Assembly (NCBI GenBank): GCA_023300375.1
Contig: JALZWO010000044.1
Location: 1 to 64,000, forward strand
From: Granulosicoccus sp.
GTDB taxonomy: Bacteria > Pseudomonadota > Gammaproteobacteria > Granulosicoccales > Granulosicoccaceae
Reading direction: 5' to 3'
DNA length: 64,000 nt
In this document: positions 46,655 to 56,789 of the stretch, one piece after another
Layout: each line of letters starts with the position of its first letter
Numbering within the stretch: the stretch's first letter is position 1
Made by a program: the position numbers and the translations under genes
The notes under the pieces: generated by a model
What the model was told of the DNA's origin: nothing
Seen by the model: the letters and a program-made list of their open reading frames with translations, nothing else
The model's database searches: none

Positions 46655-48229
46655 ATGGAGCCACTGGTAGTCGCTATCGCGTTTGGCGCTGGCTTGTGTT
46701 TTCGACAGATTGGTTATCCACCTCTGCTGGGATACTTACTGGCAGGCTTTTTTGCTCATTGGGCAGGGTGGGGTTCAGGCGATGCGCTTGCCCCCTTGGC
46801 CGATGCTGGCATTCTTCTTTTGTTGTTTACTATCGGATTAAAGCTAAACCCTCGCGATCTGTCTCATCGTTATGTCTGGGCGTCGGCTGTTGTGCACATG
46901 CTTATTGCTGTGCCATTAACAGCCGTGGTTATCTACATCGTGGGCTACGTCTACGAACCCTTGGCGTTCACGCATGCCCTAGGCCCTTGGACACTGGCTT
47001 TTGCTCTATCGTTTTCGAGCACCGTGTTGGCCATAAAGCTATTCGAGGAACGTGGCGAAACTACCTCGTTCTATGCATCCATTGCTATAGGTATTCTAGT
47101 TGTACAAGATGTTTTAGCAGTCATATATCTAGTGGCCAGTTCTGGAAAATTACCGTCGGTGTGGGCACTGGCTTTACTGTGCCTGCCTTTTTTAAAGCCA
47201 GCGTTGCGGTTTTTATTATCAAACATCGGCCACGGAGAACTCCTACTATTGTCTGGTGTCTTGTTTGCATTTGGTGCAGCTGAGATGTTTGAGTTGGTCA
47301 AACTAAAGGGTGGTTTAGGAGCGCTAGTGGTGGGTATATTAATCGCTCAATCACATCAGGCAAAATCCAAGGAACTCTATGAGCAACTGGCGGGGTTAAA
47401 AAATCTGTTGCTGGTTGGGTTTTTCCTGCAAATCGGATACTACGGAATACCAGAGTTTGAACTGGTAATCGTGGCCATAGTGCTCACCGTTCTCATTATT
47501 TTACGCCCTGTTATCTATTTTGGTTTGTCGGTGCTGTTTGGTTTACGCGCACGTACCGGTTGGTTTACAGGTTTAAGTTTATTGAGCTATAGCGAATTTG
47601 GTTTGATCGTGGCGGCGATTGCGCAAAGTAACGGTGTATTGGGTGAGCAGTGGATTACCACTTTGGCCTTGGCTATGGCGTTGTCCTATTTGTTTGCTAC
47701 ACCGGTTAATCGTAAGGCTCATGAGCTGTATATCCAATATTCTGATGAGCTGAAAACATTTGAAAAACCCGAACTTGTGCCTGAAGAAGTCATCGATTCA
47801 CTCGATGGTGCCAAGGTTGCAATTATGGGAATGGGAAGAATAGGCTGTGGTGCTTTTGATGCGCTTCGAAAAGCTGGTTACGATAAAATTATCGGTATTG
47901 AGGAGAATTATCTACTGGCACAACAACGCACACTCGAGGGTTGGCCTTGTGCTCACGGCGATGCGTCCGACCGTGATTTTTGGGATCGCACAAACCTTGC
48001 AGATTGTGAATTGATTCTCGTGAGTTTAAGCAATCATCGTGAGAATGTGCGGGTGGCAAGATTGGCCCGTGAATTAAACTTCAAGCACCCTTTGGCTGTT
48101 GCCATTCGTTTTCCTGATGAATCCCCAGAGCTTGAAGAACTGGGTTGCCTGACCTTCTATAAGTACCAGGATGTGGGTAGAGACTTTGCGCTTAACACGC
48201 TTGAAAAAATCAATCCGACTCCAAAGTAG
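46655..48229 (+). CDS. CPA2-type cation:proton antiporter with RCK domain (YbaL/KefB-like)
   Basis: Inner-membrane antiporter of 524 aa with about 12 hydrophobic segments (1-360) and a C-terminal Rossmann RCK/TrkA-N domain beginning VAIMGMGRIGCGAFDAL near residue 388. Family features include GYLLAGFFAH, LLLFTIGLKL near residue 55 and FALSFSSTVLAIKLFEERGE near 110. K+ or Na+ efflux in exchange for H+ is the expected role; the ion is not decided by sequence. Confidence 0.9.
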   Translation: MEPLVVAIAFGAGLCFRQIGYPPLLGYLLAGFFAHWAGWGSGDALAPLADAGILLLLFTIGLKLNPRDLSHRYVWASAVVHMLIAVPLTAVVIYIVGYVYEPLAFTHALGPWTLAFALSFSSTVLAIKLFEERGETTSFYASIAIGILVVQDVLAVIYLVASSGKLPSVWALALLCLPFLKPALRFLLSNIGHGELLLLSGVLFAFGAAEMFELVKLKGGLGALVVGILIAQSHQAKSKELYEQLAGLKNLLLVGFFLQIGYYGIPEFELVIVAIVLTVLIILRPVIYFGLSVLFGLRARTGWFTGLSLLSYSEFGLIVAAIAQSNGVLGEQWITTLALAMALSYLFATPVNRKAHELYIQYSDELKTFEKPELVPEEVIDSLDGAKVAIMGMGRIGCGAFDALRKAGYDKIIGIEENYLLAQQRTLEGWPCAHGDASDRDFWDRTNLADCELILVSLSNHRENVRVARLARELNFKHPLAVAIRFPDESPELEELGCLTFYKYQDVGRDFALNTLEKINPTPK

Positions 48230-48271
48230 ATCGCGTGTTTAGACGCCGTTTTGGTTAGTGAGGAAGGCTCT

Positions 48272-48297
48272 AGGAGCTGGCATTTAGGCCGGCTCCT
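48272..48297. terminator. Hairpin between convergent antiporter and oxygenase genes
   Basis: A 9-bp stem with one G-T pair, AGGAGCTGG / CCGGCTCCT, around an 8-base loop lies in the 164-base gap between two convergent genes. There is no long T-run on either side, so it is only a candidate terminator. Confidence 0.45.
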
Positions 48298-48393
48298 GCT
48301 CAAACATATGCTTATAAACCTTCTGATTTTCAGCATTCGTAAAATGACGTTTTACACCACTTTTGCTTAAGGTACGTGTTGGACAACTAAATA

Positions 48394-49248
48394 CTACTGA
48401 CTGTCTGAACTTCGCAATTCTTGCAGGCGCTCTTGAAGGTAACTACCGGCTGTATAGCGCTCCGATAGCACAACATCTGGACGGGGATGTAGGAACATAG
48501 GCAAGCTGATTCGCGCCTTGCTCGAATCATGGCCCTCAGGATTGACCACTCGGTGAGTCGTCGATGGGAAATAGCCGCCTGATGCTTCTTGTAGCATGTC
48601 GCCTATGTTGATAATGAGATTTCCAAAATCGCAAGGCACATTTAGCCAGCTGCCATCCCGTGCTTTTACCTGTAGCCCAGGCTCGTTAGCTGCAGGCAGT
48701 AATGTAATCAGGTTAATGTCCTCATGAGCCCCGGCACGAATAGCACCTGGTTCTGTGCTGCCTTGATCAATGGGTGGGTAATGAAGTATTCGTAGTAGTG
48801 TTTGGGTGCTACCTTTGATCATATCGGACAGTGGCTCGGCATATAATTTGGCCACGTCTGGCGGTGTCTGCCTTTCAATCCAGCCTAACAGCGTGGCAGC
48901 AAACTCGATGGTATTTTCGTAGTAACTGCTGATCTCCTGTTGCAGGTCATCTGGGCAGCGCCCCCACGGGTAGTAGTGGAAATATTCTTTGATATCGCGC
49001 ACAGTGTTCCCCTTCGCAGTTTCTGCAAGCGCACGTGGGAAAAATCCATCGTATTTTTCTGCATCAAAGACAAATTGATTCTTTTTTTCGCTATTGAAAA
49101 ATCCAGCCCAGTTCTGGTAAATGCGACTGACAGCATCTTCAGGAATCGGGTGATTGCGCAGAACACCAAAGCCCGTATCCCGGAGAGATTGCACAAAGTG
49201 ATTTTCGGCATCTGCCGAGCGGAAATCTACCGCAGCTAATTGAGTCAT
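48394..49248 (-). CDS. 2-oxoglutarate/Fe(II)-dependent oxygenase, isopenicillin N synthase family
   Basis: A 284 aa double-stranded beta-helix oxygenase. The iron ligands are the His and Asp of AGAHEDINLITLL near residue 176 and the His of PSTTHRVVNPEG near 233; the 2-oxoglutarate-binding Arg-x-Ser is RISLPMFLHPRPD near 246. The N-terminal DIOX_N domain has GFGVLRNHPIPEDAV near residue 27. Substrate unknown. It is divergent from the sugar kinase gene. Confidence 0.92.
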   Translation of the reverse strand: MTQLAAVDFRSADAENHFVQSLRDTGFGVLRNHPIPEDAVSRIYQNWAGFFNSEKKNQFVFDAEKYDGFFPRALAETAKGNTVRDIKEYFHYYPWGRCPDDLQQEISSYYENTIEFAATLLGWIERQTPPDVAKLYAEPLSDMIKGSTQTLLRILHYPPIDQGSTEPGAIRAGAHEDINLITLLPAANEPGLQVKARDGSWLNVPCDFGNLIINIGDMLQEASGGYFPSTTHRVVNPEGHDSSKARISLPMFLHPRPDVVLSERYTAGSYLQERLQELRSSDSQ

Positions 49249-49392
49249 ATGCTTTGCGCCAATGTTGTAGCGGGAAACTACTGTAGGTTAAGAAAATAAC
49301 TACATAATGGTAACAGTTGCCACTCACTATGGACGCAAGTCGGTATCATTGAGAGGTTGGTTTTACTATTCGATTTGCAAAGGTAAAGTGCT

Positions 49393-50364
49393 ATGTTTAT
49401 GTCTTGCGGCGACGCTCTGGTTGATCTATTCAGCCAAACTTCATCTACCGAAAAGCACTCACCGGGTGATGTGGCCTTGGCTGGGCATGTAGGTGGGTCG
49501 CCCTTAAATGTAGCTGTCGGTTTGTCAAGGCTGGGAAATGATGCGGCTTATTTGTGCAAAAATTCATCTGATTTCATGGGGCAGCGCATTGCAGGCTATC
49601 TCAAGGCGAATCGCGTGGACATGCGCTGGATGGTGCCTACTGATCTCAATAGCACCTTGGCCATGGTACAAACCAACCCTGATGGTTCAGCCAATTATTC
49701 GTTTTACATCAACAATACTGCAGATGTATCGATGCAAATGAACGAACTACCAGCGGTGCTGCCAGACGAACTATCCGTGCTCAATTTTGCATCCTATTCC
49801 ACCGTCGTGGAGCCAACGTGCTCAGCTCTGCTGGCATTAGCAGCGCGAGAAAAAGATAAACGTGTTATCTCTTATGATCCTAATTTGCGGCCCAGTATCG
49901 AGCCGGACATGGATATCTGGCGGGACAGTTTTCGCCAATTTAGCGCTTGTGCCAGCTTTTTGAAAGCTAGTGACGAGGATATTCACACGCTAATGGGAGA
50001 ATCGGTCTCGCTTGAGAATTTTGCTGTAGATGCCATAAGCAATGGCGCTCAAATAGTCGTTGTTACCGAAGGCTCGGAAGGGGCTACGGTCTATTCCAGC
50101 GATGGCAGGCGTGCGCGCTCCACTCACATCAGTATCGAGGTGGTTGATACCGTAGGCGCAGGTGATACGTTTCAAAGCTCCAGTCTGCATTATCTGCAGG
50201 CCAATGGTCATCTCAATGGCAATGTGTTGGATGGCTCAAGTGTTGACCTACAGGCATTGGTTGATTTTGCTGCAACGGCTGCGGCTATTACGTGTTCACG
50301 GCGTGGTGCCGATTTGCCCAATCTGGTGGATGTGAATTCGGCTCTTGAGGCCAAGGCCTCTTAG
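49393..50364 (+). CDS. PfkB-family carbohydrate kinase (fructokinase-like)
   Basis: Ribokinase-like sugar kinase of 323 aa. It has the N-terminal GG-containing motif HVGGSPLNVAVGLSRLG near residue 36 and the C-terminal signature VVDTVGAGDTFQSSSLHYL near 251 with the catalytic Asp. Substrate could be fructose or another hexose or nucleoside; fructokinase is the nearest class by eye. An alternative ATG lies two codons in. Confidence 0.9.
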   Translation: MFMSCGDALVDLFSQTSSTEKHSPGDVALAGHVGGSPLNVAVGLSRLGNDAAYLCKNSSDFMGQRIAGYLKANRVDMRWMVPTDLNSTLAMVQTNPDGSANYSFYINNTADVSMQMNELPAVLPDELSVLNFASYSTVVEPTCSALLALAAREKDKRVISYDPNLRPSIEPDMDIWRDSFRQFSACASFLKASDEDIHTLMGESVSLENFAVDAISNGAQIVVVTEGSEGATVYSSDGRRARSTHISIEVVDTVGAGDTFQSSSLHYLQANGHLNGNVLDGSSVDLQALVDFAATAAAITCSRRGADLPNLVDVNSALEAKAS

Positions 50365-50432
50365 CAGCCTTTCAAGATATTGCTGCCCTTGTTTTGTGGG
50401 GGAGCGTTGGAAGATTGGCGGCTGGGGCGCTG

Positions 50433-51050
50433 CTAGGCATTGTCTAGTAGCGTTACACCTGCTTCATTGAGTGTAAAACGCGCCGCATCGTTTGAGCCGT
50501 CTACATCAATGCCTCTGCATGCGGCTTCAATGACTACAGCATCGAAACCACATTTTCGCGCATCTAGTGCAGAGAACCGCACGCAGTAGTCGAATGCTAG
50601 ACCTACACAGACCAGCCGTTTAACACCGCGCTCTGTCAGGTAACTCGATAGTCCGGTAGCGGTGCTATGGTCGTTTTCGAAAAATGCCGAGTATGAATCG
50701 ATAGCAGAACGGAACCCTTTTCGGATAATCAATTGCGCTACATCGGTCTGTAGTTGCGGGTGAAACTGTGCTCCGTGGCTGCCTTGTACACAATGATCAG
50801 GCCAAAGAGTTTGTTCGCCATACGGCATGGTGATGTTGTCGAATGCTTGCTTGCCATCGTGAATTGACGCAAAACTGCTATGGCCTTTTGGGTGCCAGTC
50901 CTGTGTTAGGACTACATGCTTGAATTGCGAGGACAAGGCATTTATTTGCGGCACAATGCTGTCTGCATCGGGTACTGCAAGGCTGCCACCCTCACAAAAA
51001 TCATTCTGTACGTCAATGATTAGCAGGCAGTCATCGTCACGAAGTTGCAT
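50433..51050 (-). CDS. pncA: Nicotinamidase
   Basis: Converts nicotinamide to nicotinic acid for NAD salvage; 205 aa. The catalytic triad is visible as Asp in LLIIDVQNDFCEGGSLAVPD near residue 13, Lys in IIRKGFR near 112 and Cys in VGLAFDYCVRFSALDA near 154; metal ligands are in LTQDWHPKGHSSF near 51. It lies 18 bases after the OmpA-domain gene on the same strand. Confidence 0.95.
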   Translation of the reverse strand: MQLRDDDCLLIIDVQNDFCEGGSLAVPDADSIVPQINALSSQFKHVVLTQDWHPKGHSSFASIHDGKQAFDNITMPYGEQTLWPDHCVQGSHGAQFHPQLQTDVAQLIIRKGFRSAIDSYSAFFENDHSTATGLSSYLTERGVKRLVCVGLAFDYCVRFSALDARKCGFDAVVIEAACRGIDVDGSNDAARFTLNEAGVTLLDNA

Positions 51051-51068
51051 GGCTTGGCGTTGCCTTGT

Positions 51069-52697
51069 TCAGGGTTGGTCAGCGAAGATAACAACAACGC
51101 GCTGCAGGGCATCGGCAGAATCATCAGGCAGGACAGTAGCAGCCGCATCTTCGCCCAAACCGCTCAGTGCCTTTATTTTGATGAAGTCCAAGCCATTCTG
51201 GATTAGGTAAGAACGCACTTTGGTAGCTCGTTGCAGGGCCAATTGTTGGTTGTAGGCAGCAGCTCCCGCGCGATCGGTAAAGCCAAATATGGACACACCC
51301 GTTGTGCGGTTCTTTTCTTGCGCAATAAATGAATTTAGTACCGTGGTGGCTTCATCTGAAATATCAGTGCTGTTGCGTTCAAAGTAAATCTTGTACTCAA
51401 TAGACTCTGATTGCTCTGATGCCAGTAGATCTTCACGGGTGACAAATTCTTGTGAGCTGAGTTGTTCGACTTGCTCCTTTACGTTATTTACCGTGTCCTC
51501 TAAAGCCGGGTCGGAGCTGGATAAGCCCTCAAGGCGTTGCTCGAGATTGGCAATCTGCGCCTGCAGAGCATTTTGATTTTGCAGCGCGTCGTCAGCTTCC
51601 GAAGACGATTCTGGTAAATCCTGAACACGCTGCTCCAAGGTTTGAATCCGATTGCGCGTGGTTTCAAGCAAAGATTCTAGTTGTGTGGTGTTGTTGTCGG
51701 AGGCGCTATCGATCTGTGTTTGGACATTAGCCAGTTCACCTCGAATTTGTGCTTGTATCGCGTCGATAGACAACGAGTCACTGCCGGTACTCAGAGCTTG
51801 AATAGAAGAATCTAAATCGTTCATTGCCTCAGTTGTCTGAGTGTAGTTTTGCTCAAGTTCAGCGATCTTCTCACGGGCGCTCGCTAATTGATCGTTAAGT
51901 TCACCAATACGCTGCGAATCGGAGTTGACAGTGGTCAGTCGATCTTCCATGCTTTTCAAACGATCGTCAATACTGACTGATAAGGCCTCGAGGGTCTCTG
52001 GATCTGTACTGCCACTGTTCGCTCCGGCACTGGCGCCCACGAGTAGCGTGCCTAGACGAAGGTCCAGGTCACGAGTTTGGGCTTTCATGTCTGATACGCT
52101 TTTATCCAGAGAGCTTTCACGCTCGACAAGATCAGCCTGCAAGCCAGTAATCTGTTCCTGCTGGGTTAACAGCGTAGCGGTTAGCTCGTCGAGTTTACCT
52201 CCAGCTGTTTTCTCATCGATTTGAGTGGCCAATAGGTCAAGACGGCGCTCGATAGCCTCTTGTCTTTCACTGCCAGCATCAGTTCGAGCGAGTGTTTCTT
52301 GTTGAGCTTCACCCAGCTCTGCAACAGCCGCAGTTATGGCTTCTACGGTTGCAGCGCGCTCATCTAGTGTGCCTTGTACACTAGCCAGCGAGTTGCTTAG
52401 TGAACTCGTATTTTCAGACAGTTTTTCTTCTACAAGCGCAGCTAAGTCAGTTGCAGTCTGTTCGCCAGAGCTATTTTCAGAGGCTGTGGCGTTGTCTGTC
52501 TCATTTGTCTCAGACGGGTTATCGGCGTCGTAGTTAACGATGCTAGCGACACCCGTTTCAACTCCAGATTTTACGCGTGACAGTGTGTTGGTCGACTGTG
52601 TTTTCAAGTCTTTTATCGTGCCCTCAGGGTTCTGAGCTTTCCATACGCCGCCCCCTAAGCCCAATGCCAATAATGCGAGTAGCAAAAGTTTCATCAT
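51069..52697 (-). CDS. Coiled-coil protein with C-terminal OmpA domain
   Basis: A 542 aa envelope protein. A hydrophobic segment (MMKLLLLALLALGLGGGVW) at the N-terminus is a signal anchor or signal peptide; residues 100-420 are a long Gln/Glu/Leu-rich coiled coil; the last 110 residues form an OmpA-type peptidoglycan-binding domain (IYFERNSTDISDEATTVL, FGFTDRAGAAAYNQQLALQR). The frame is open up to 52850, but the hydrophobic start at 52697 is far more likely. Role: probably ties the envelope to peptidoglycan; partner unknown. Confidence 0.85.
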   Translation of the reverse strand: MMKLLLLALLALGLGGGVWKAQNPEGTIKDLKTQSTNTLSRVKSGVETGVASIVNYDADNPSETNETDNATASENSSGEQTATDLAALVEEKLSENTSSLSNSLASVQGTLDERAATVEAITAAVAELGEAQQETLARTDAGSERQEAIERRLDLLATQIDEKTAGGKLDELTATLLTQQEQITGLQADLVERESSLDKSVSDMKAQTRDLDLRLGTLLVGASAGANSGSTDPETLEALSVSIDDRLKSMEDRLTTVNSDSQRIGELNDQLASAREKIAELEQNYTQTTEAMNDLDSSIQALSTGSDSLSIDAIQAQIRGELANVQTQIDSASDNNTTQLESLLETTRNRIQTLEQRVQDLPESSSEADDALQNQNALQAQIANLEQRLEGLSSSDPALEDTVNNVKEQVEQLSSQEFVTREDLLASEQSESIEYKIYFERNSTDISDEATTVLNSFIAQEKNRTTGVSIFGFTDRAGAAAYNQQLALQRATKVRSYLIQNGLDFIKIKALSGLGEDAAATVLPDDSADALQRVVVIFADQP

Positions 52698-52902
52698 GTG
52701 TGTTTTATTCGTCAGTAATCCTTTGACGGTAGTGTATCGCAGGCAGGCGTTGGGTGGGGCTGATGACGGATAGACTGTTTTATCGAAAGCGCAGTGAATT
52801 GACCAATTTTTCTCAAAAAACTGAGCAAATAGAACAACTGTTCGTCTCAATTGGCAAGAAAACCTGACTCAAAATCTTGCACTCTCGCCTGCCTAGTGGC
52901 TA

Positions 52903-55140
52903 TTAGCCAATATGTTCGAGGATGAGAACAGCCAGAGGAGGTAAAGACAGATTGAGAGACGCTGGACGTTCATGTTGTTCGATGGCATCAGCAAGAACCT
53001 GGCCTTCTTTGCGGGTGGAATCGAGAACATTACTCTGACCGCTTCCGCCGTAGCATTCGTCGTCGGTGTTAATCAGTTCGCGATAATTGCCAAGTTGGTT
53101 GACGCCAATTCTGTAGTCGCGACGGATAACCGGCGTAAAATTACAGACGACAAGGCAGCTACGCTCTCTGTTAGCGGAATACCGATAAAACGCGACCACA
53201 CTTTGCTCTGCATCAGCGCAATCAATCCATTCGAAGCCTCGACCATCACAATCGGTTTCATAAAGTGCTGGATGAGAGCTGTATAGAGCGTTCAACTCGC
53301 GCATTAATCGTTGAATGCCAGCGTGCTTGGGATCTTCGAGTAGATGCCAATGAATGCTGGAATTATGATCCCATTCACTGAACTGGGCAATTTCACCACC
53401 CATGAAGTTAAGCTTTTTCCCGGGATAGCCAAACATCAAAGCATACAGGGAGCGCAAATTAGCGAATTTCTGCCACTCGTCGCCCGGCATTTTGTTGATC
53501 ATCGAACCTTTGCCGTAGACCACCTCATCGTGTGAAAATGGCAGCGCAAAGTTCTCACTAAACGCGTAAATCATACCGAAGGTCAGGCTGTTGTGATGGT
53601 ATTTGCGGTACGCCGCGTCTTTGCTCATGTATTCGAGCATGTCGTGCATCCACCCCATGTTCCATTTAAAAGTGAAGCCGAGTCCACCGTTGTAAGTGGG
53701 GTGACTCACCTGTGGAAAGCTGGTGGACTCTTCGGCCATGGTCATGCCGCCTTCGGCATGTACGAGCTCATTCATACGCTTCAAAAAGTCGATTGCTTCA
53801 AGGTTTTCGCGGCCACCGTATCGATTCGGAATCCATTGACCAGCTTCTCGCGAGTAATCGAGATACAACATCGATGCGACTGCATCAACGCGCAAGCCAT
53901 CAAGGTGAAATTCCTTAATCCAGTAAACTGCGTTGCTGAGCAAGTAATTGGCTACTTCTCGCCGGCCAAAATTGTAAATAAGTGTTTGCCAATCTTGATG
54001 CATACCTTGCCGAGGATCTGCATGCTCATACAGATGCGTGCCATCAAATTGCCCTAGACCGTGCTCATCGGTAGGAAAATGCGCAGGTACCCAATCTATA
54101 ATGACGCCGATGTTTTCCGCGTGACATGCGTCAATAAAATGTCGAAAATCATCCGGACTGCCAAAACGTGAGGTTGGCGCAAACAGTCCTATAGGCTGAT
54201 ATCCCCAGGAACCGTCGAATGGATGTTCGGTGACCGGCATTAGCTCGATATGAGTAAAGCCATTTTCAATGACGTAAGGCAACAGTGTTTTTGCCATTTC
54301 TACGTAGGTGAGTGAGTCTCCATGCAGGTTAAGCCTCCATGAGCCCGGGTGCACTTCGTAAATTGATATGGGCTGTAGCCGCATATCAAGTTCGCGCTTA
54401 CGCTCCATGTAGTCGTCGTCGCTCCAGATAAACTTGCTCTGAAACACGATGGCTGCATTGCCTGGAGGTTGTTCAAAGTAGGGTGCGTACGGATCATGTT
54501 TAAGCGGCAGTAATCTTCCATCGCCTGACACGACTTCGTACTTGTAGAGCACACCATCACCGATTTCCGGTATGAAAATATCCCAGATACCGCTGCCAGG
54601 GTGACTACGCATCACGTGGCGTCGGCCATCCCAATTATTGAAATCGCCAACCAGACTTACTCGTCTCGCGTTCGGTGCCCATACGGCAAAGTGCACTCCA
54701 TCAACTCCGTTAAAATTGATAACGTGCGACCCGAGGCTGTTGTACAACTGTTGGTGGGTGCCCTCGTTAAAGAGATGTATATCGAGTTCGCCGATAACAC
54801 TTTCCATTGAGTAGGCATCAATGACTTGCCATTTATGTACTGCATTTTCAAGTTTTAACTGATAGGGGCCAACCGACTCATTCAGCAAAATCTCAAACAA
54901 TCCATTGTCATGTATGCGCTTCATCGGAAGTTGCTTTCCGGTACTCGTTAGCACGTACGCCTTTTCGGCATCGGGCTGAAACGTACGGATAACTGCGCCT
55001 TGAACCACCGTATTAGTGGTACCCAAAGGCAGTGCTGTTGACGCATCATTCGCCACGTGCTGTCCGAGCACAGAGAACAACTCATAATGACGACCTTCTG
55101 CAATGGCATAGATCTGTTCTGTGTCTAGCGTAAGACTCAT
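52903..55140 (-). CDS. glgB: 1,4-alpha-glucan branching enzyme
   Basis: Forms alpha-1,6 branches in glycogen; GH13, 745 aa. An N-terminal CBM48 region (FAVWAPNARRVSLVGDFNNW near residue 150) precedes the barrel with HPFDGSWGYQPIGLFAPTSR near 292, DGLRVDAVASMLY near 403 (nucleophile Asp) and MAEESTSFP near 460 (acid Glu), and LPFSHDEVVYGKGSM near 525. The ATG overlaps the glgA stop (ATGA). Confidence 0.97.
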   Translation of the reverse strand: MSLTLDTEQIYAIAEGRHYELFSVLGQHVANDASTALPLGTTNTVVQGAVIRTFQPDAEKAYVLTSTGKQLPMKRIHDNGLFEILLNESVGPYQLKLENAVHKWQVIDAYSMESVIGELDIHLFNEGTHQQLYNSLGSHVINFNGVDGVHFAVWAPNARRVSLVGDFNNWDGRRHVMRSHPGSGIWDIFIPEIGDGVLYKYEVVSGDGRLLPLKHDPYAPYFEQPPGNAAIVFQSKFIWSDDDYMERKRELDMRLQPISIYEVHPGSWRLNLHGDSLTYVEMAKTLLPYVIENGFTHIELMPVTEHPFDGSWGYQPIGLFAPTSRFGSPDDFRHFIDACHAENIGVIIDWVPAHFPTDEHGLGQFDGTHLYEHADPRQGMHQDWQTLIYNFGRREVANYLLSNAVYWIKEFHLDGLRVDAVASMLYLDYSREAGQWIPNRYGGRENLEAIDFLKRMNELVHAEGGMTMAEESTSFPQVSHPTYNGGLGFTFKWNMGWMHDMLEYMSKDAAYRKYHHNSLTFGMIYAFSENFALPFSHDEVVYGKGSMINKMPGDEWQKFANLRSLYALMFGYPGKKLNFMGGEIAQFSEWDHNSSIHWHLLEDPKHAGIQRLMRELNALYSSHPALYETDCDGRGFEWIDCADAEQSVVAFYRYSANRERSCLVVCNFTPVIRRDYRIGVNQLGNYRELINTDDECYGGSGQSNVLDSTRKEGQVLADAIEQHERPASLNLSLPPLAVLILEHIG

Positions 55141-56717
55141 GAGTACAATTCCGTTTTATAACGAGAGGCGCTTTCGCCCCAGTTGAATCTTTTTTTACGT
55201 GCGGCTTTTTCAATACGCTTGAACGATATGGGTTCTTTTTCACGCAGGCTCAGTACATCTTCAACACGCTGTATTAGTGCTGTTGCTTGACCTGTTAGTG
55301 AATCGCCTTTGAATAGAAAGCCATCAACATCATTTTGTATGGTGTCGCTTAGCCCCCCGACCGCGTGAGCGATGCAAGGTTGGCCATGCTTCATAGCTAT
55401 CATTTGACTAATGCCGCAAGGCTCAAACGAGCTGGGCATCAGGAAAATATCACCGTTGGCAAACAGGAGCTCGCTTAGCGGTGCAGAGTAGTGATTAATG
55501 AACAAACAATGGTTGTACCTTGCCGCAATTTTTTGGCATTGCAACTCTAGTTTTTCATCGCCAGAACCCATGAGTATCAATAGCCCCCGACCGTCTAAAG
55601 AACGCAAGATGGCATCAAGCGCTGTCTTTTCACTTTCAATAGGGTGAAGCAGAATAGCCATTTTTTGGTCAGTCAAGCGACCTACGCTTGTCATGATGTG
55701 CTTTGGTCTTTTTTTGCTGCCTGCCGATAGCATGCGCTGGTGAGCGATGTAGTCCACTGCCCGAAGTGAGTTACTGCGTGCCATGGCGTTAAGCATGTCG
55801 TCGCTGAGTTGTTGAGCGACGGCTGGCCAACTTAGCAATTCATCAGGTATTGAAGTAAGGGCTTTCTTTGCCGGGTACTCAATACCGTTAACAATGCCCA
55901 CCAGTTTGCCAGCGTCTGCGGCTTTGGTCAGAGCCTGCTCAAGCCCTTCGCCGCCGTGGAATCCACTGGCAGGATCATTCGCCAACAGGATTTCTTGAGC
56001 ATAAGTTGGAGATACTGTGTGCACTTTGTCAGCAAGATTGATGGCCGCAACCACTGGATTTACACAATGAGCCCAACGTGGGTCAGCGAGCACTACTGGA
56101 TCGTAGTGCAAATGAGGAAACCAAGCCTGCAGTGAGGAAGAATTCTCGGCGAATGGTCGGATTCCCTGCAGTGCCAGATTGTGAATGCTGAATACGGTGC
56201 GAATGTTTCGCAACGATTCGAACGTTTCGTCAAAGCGTATCAAAGGGAGTGTCAGCGCTGCATGCCAGTCGTGTAAATGCAAAACATCAACAGCATCGAT
56301 GGAATCGCTTGTAATGGCATTAAGCGCTGCAACACTGAACAAGGCAAATTTGTTGGCATCAGTAGCAAAGGGCTGGTCGGCATCATCGTCGCAGTACACA
56401 ACGCCTTTGCCACCTGAGGCGAACAATGGATGGTGCAAGACAAGATACTGCACGTTGGCATCACGACCTGCGGCCACTTCGTAGAGCTCAATGCGCTGCG
56501 ATGATCCGCGGAAGCGCGTGCTGTACACGTTGACCAACTTAGCATCGGGTAGTTCGTGAAATGCACCGTAGGCGGGAATGATGACCGTAACAAGCGTGTT
56601 GGTGTCGGCAAGTACTTTTGGAATGTCGCGTACGACGTCGCCTATGCCGCCGACTTTCGCACCGGGAATTACATCGTTCTCGGCTGCAATCATGCAGATG
56701 TGTCTTGTGGGCGCCAT
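55137..56717 (-). CDS. glgA: Glycogen synthase (GT5)
   Basis: Elongates glycogen from ADP-glucose; 526 aa. The ADP-glucose-binding Lys-x-Gly-Gly is in PGAKVGGIGDVVRDIP near residue 19, LHLHDWHAAL near 150 is conserved, and the C-terminal domain has SVGRLTDQK near 347 and MPSSFEPCGISQMIAMKHG near 427 with the catalytic Glu. It lies 72 bases after glgC and is coupled to glgB. Confidence 0.95.
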   Translation of the reverse strand: MAPTRHICMIAAENDVIPGAKVGGIGDVVRDIPKVLADTNTLVTVIIPAYGAFHELPDAKLVNVYSTRFRGSSQRIELYEVAAGRDANVQYLVLHHPLFASGGKGVVYCDDDADQPFATDANKFALFSVAALNAITSDSIDAVDVLHLHDWHAALTLPLIRFDETFESLRNIRTVFSIHNLALQGIRPFAENSSSLQAWFPHLHYDPVVLADPRWAHCVNPVVAAINLADKVHTVSPTYAQEILLANDPASGFHGGEGLEQALTKAADAGKLVGIVNGIEYPAKKALTSIPDELLSWPAVAQQLSDDMLNAMARSNSLRAVDYIAHQRMLSAGSKKRPKHIMTSVGRLTDQKMAILLHPIESEKTALDAILRSLDGRGLLILMGSGDEKLELQCQKIAARYNHCLFINHYSAPLSELLFANGDIFLMPSSFEPCGISQMIAMKHGQPCIAHAVGGLSDTIQNDVDGFLFKGDSLTGQATALIQRVEDVLSLREKEPISFKRIEKAARKKRFNWGESASRYKTELYS

Positions 56718-56789
56718 GCTAAGTGTCAGATTGTAGTAAATTTAACGGAAGCCTCAGTATGCAGACTACCGGCGGCGCATGCGAACAAA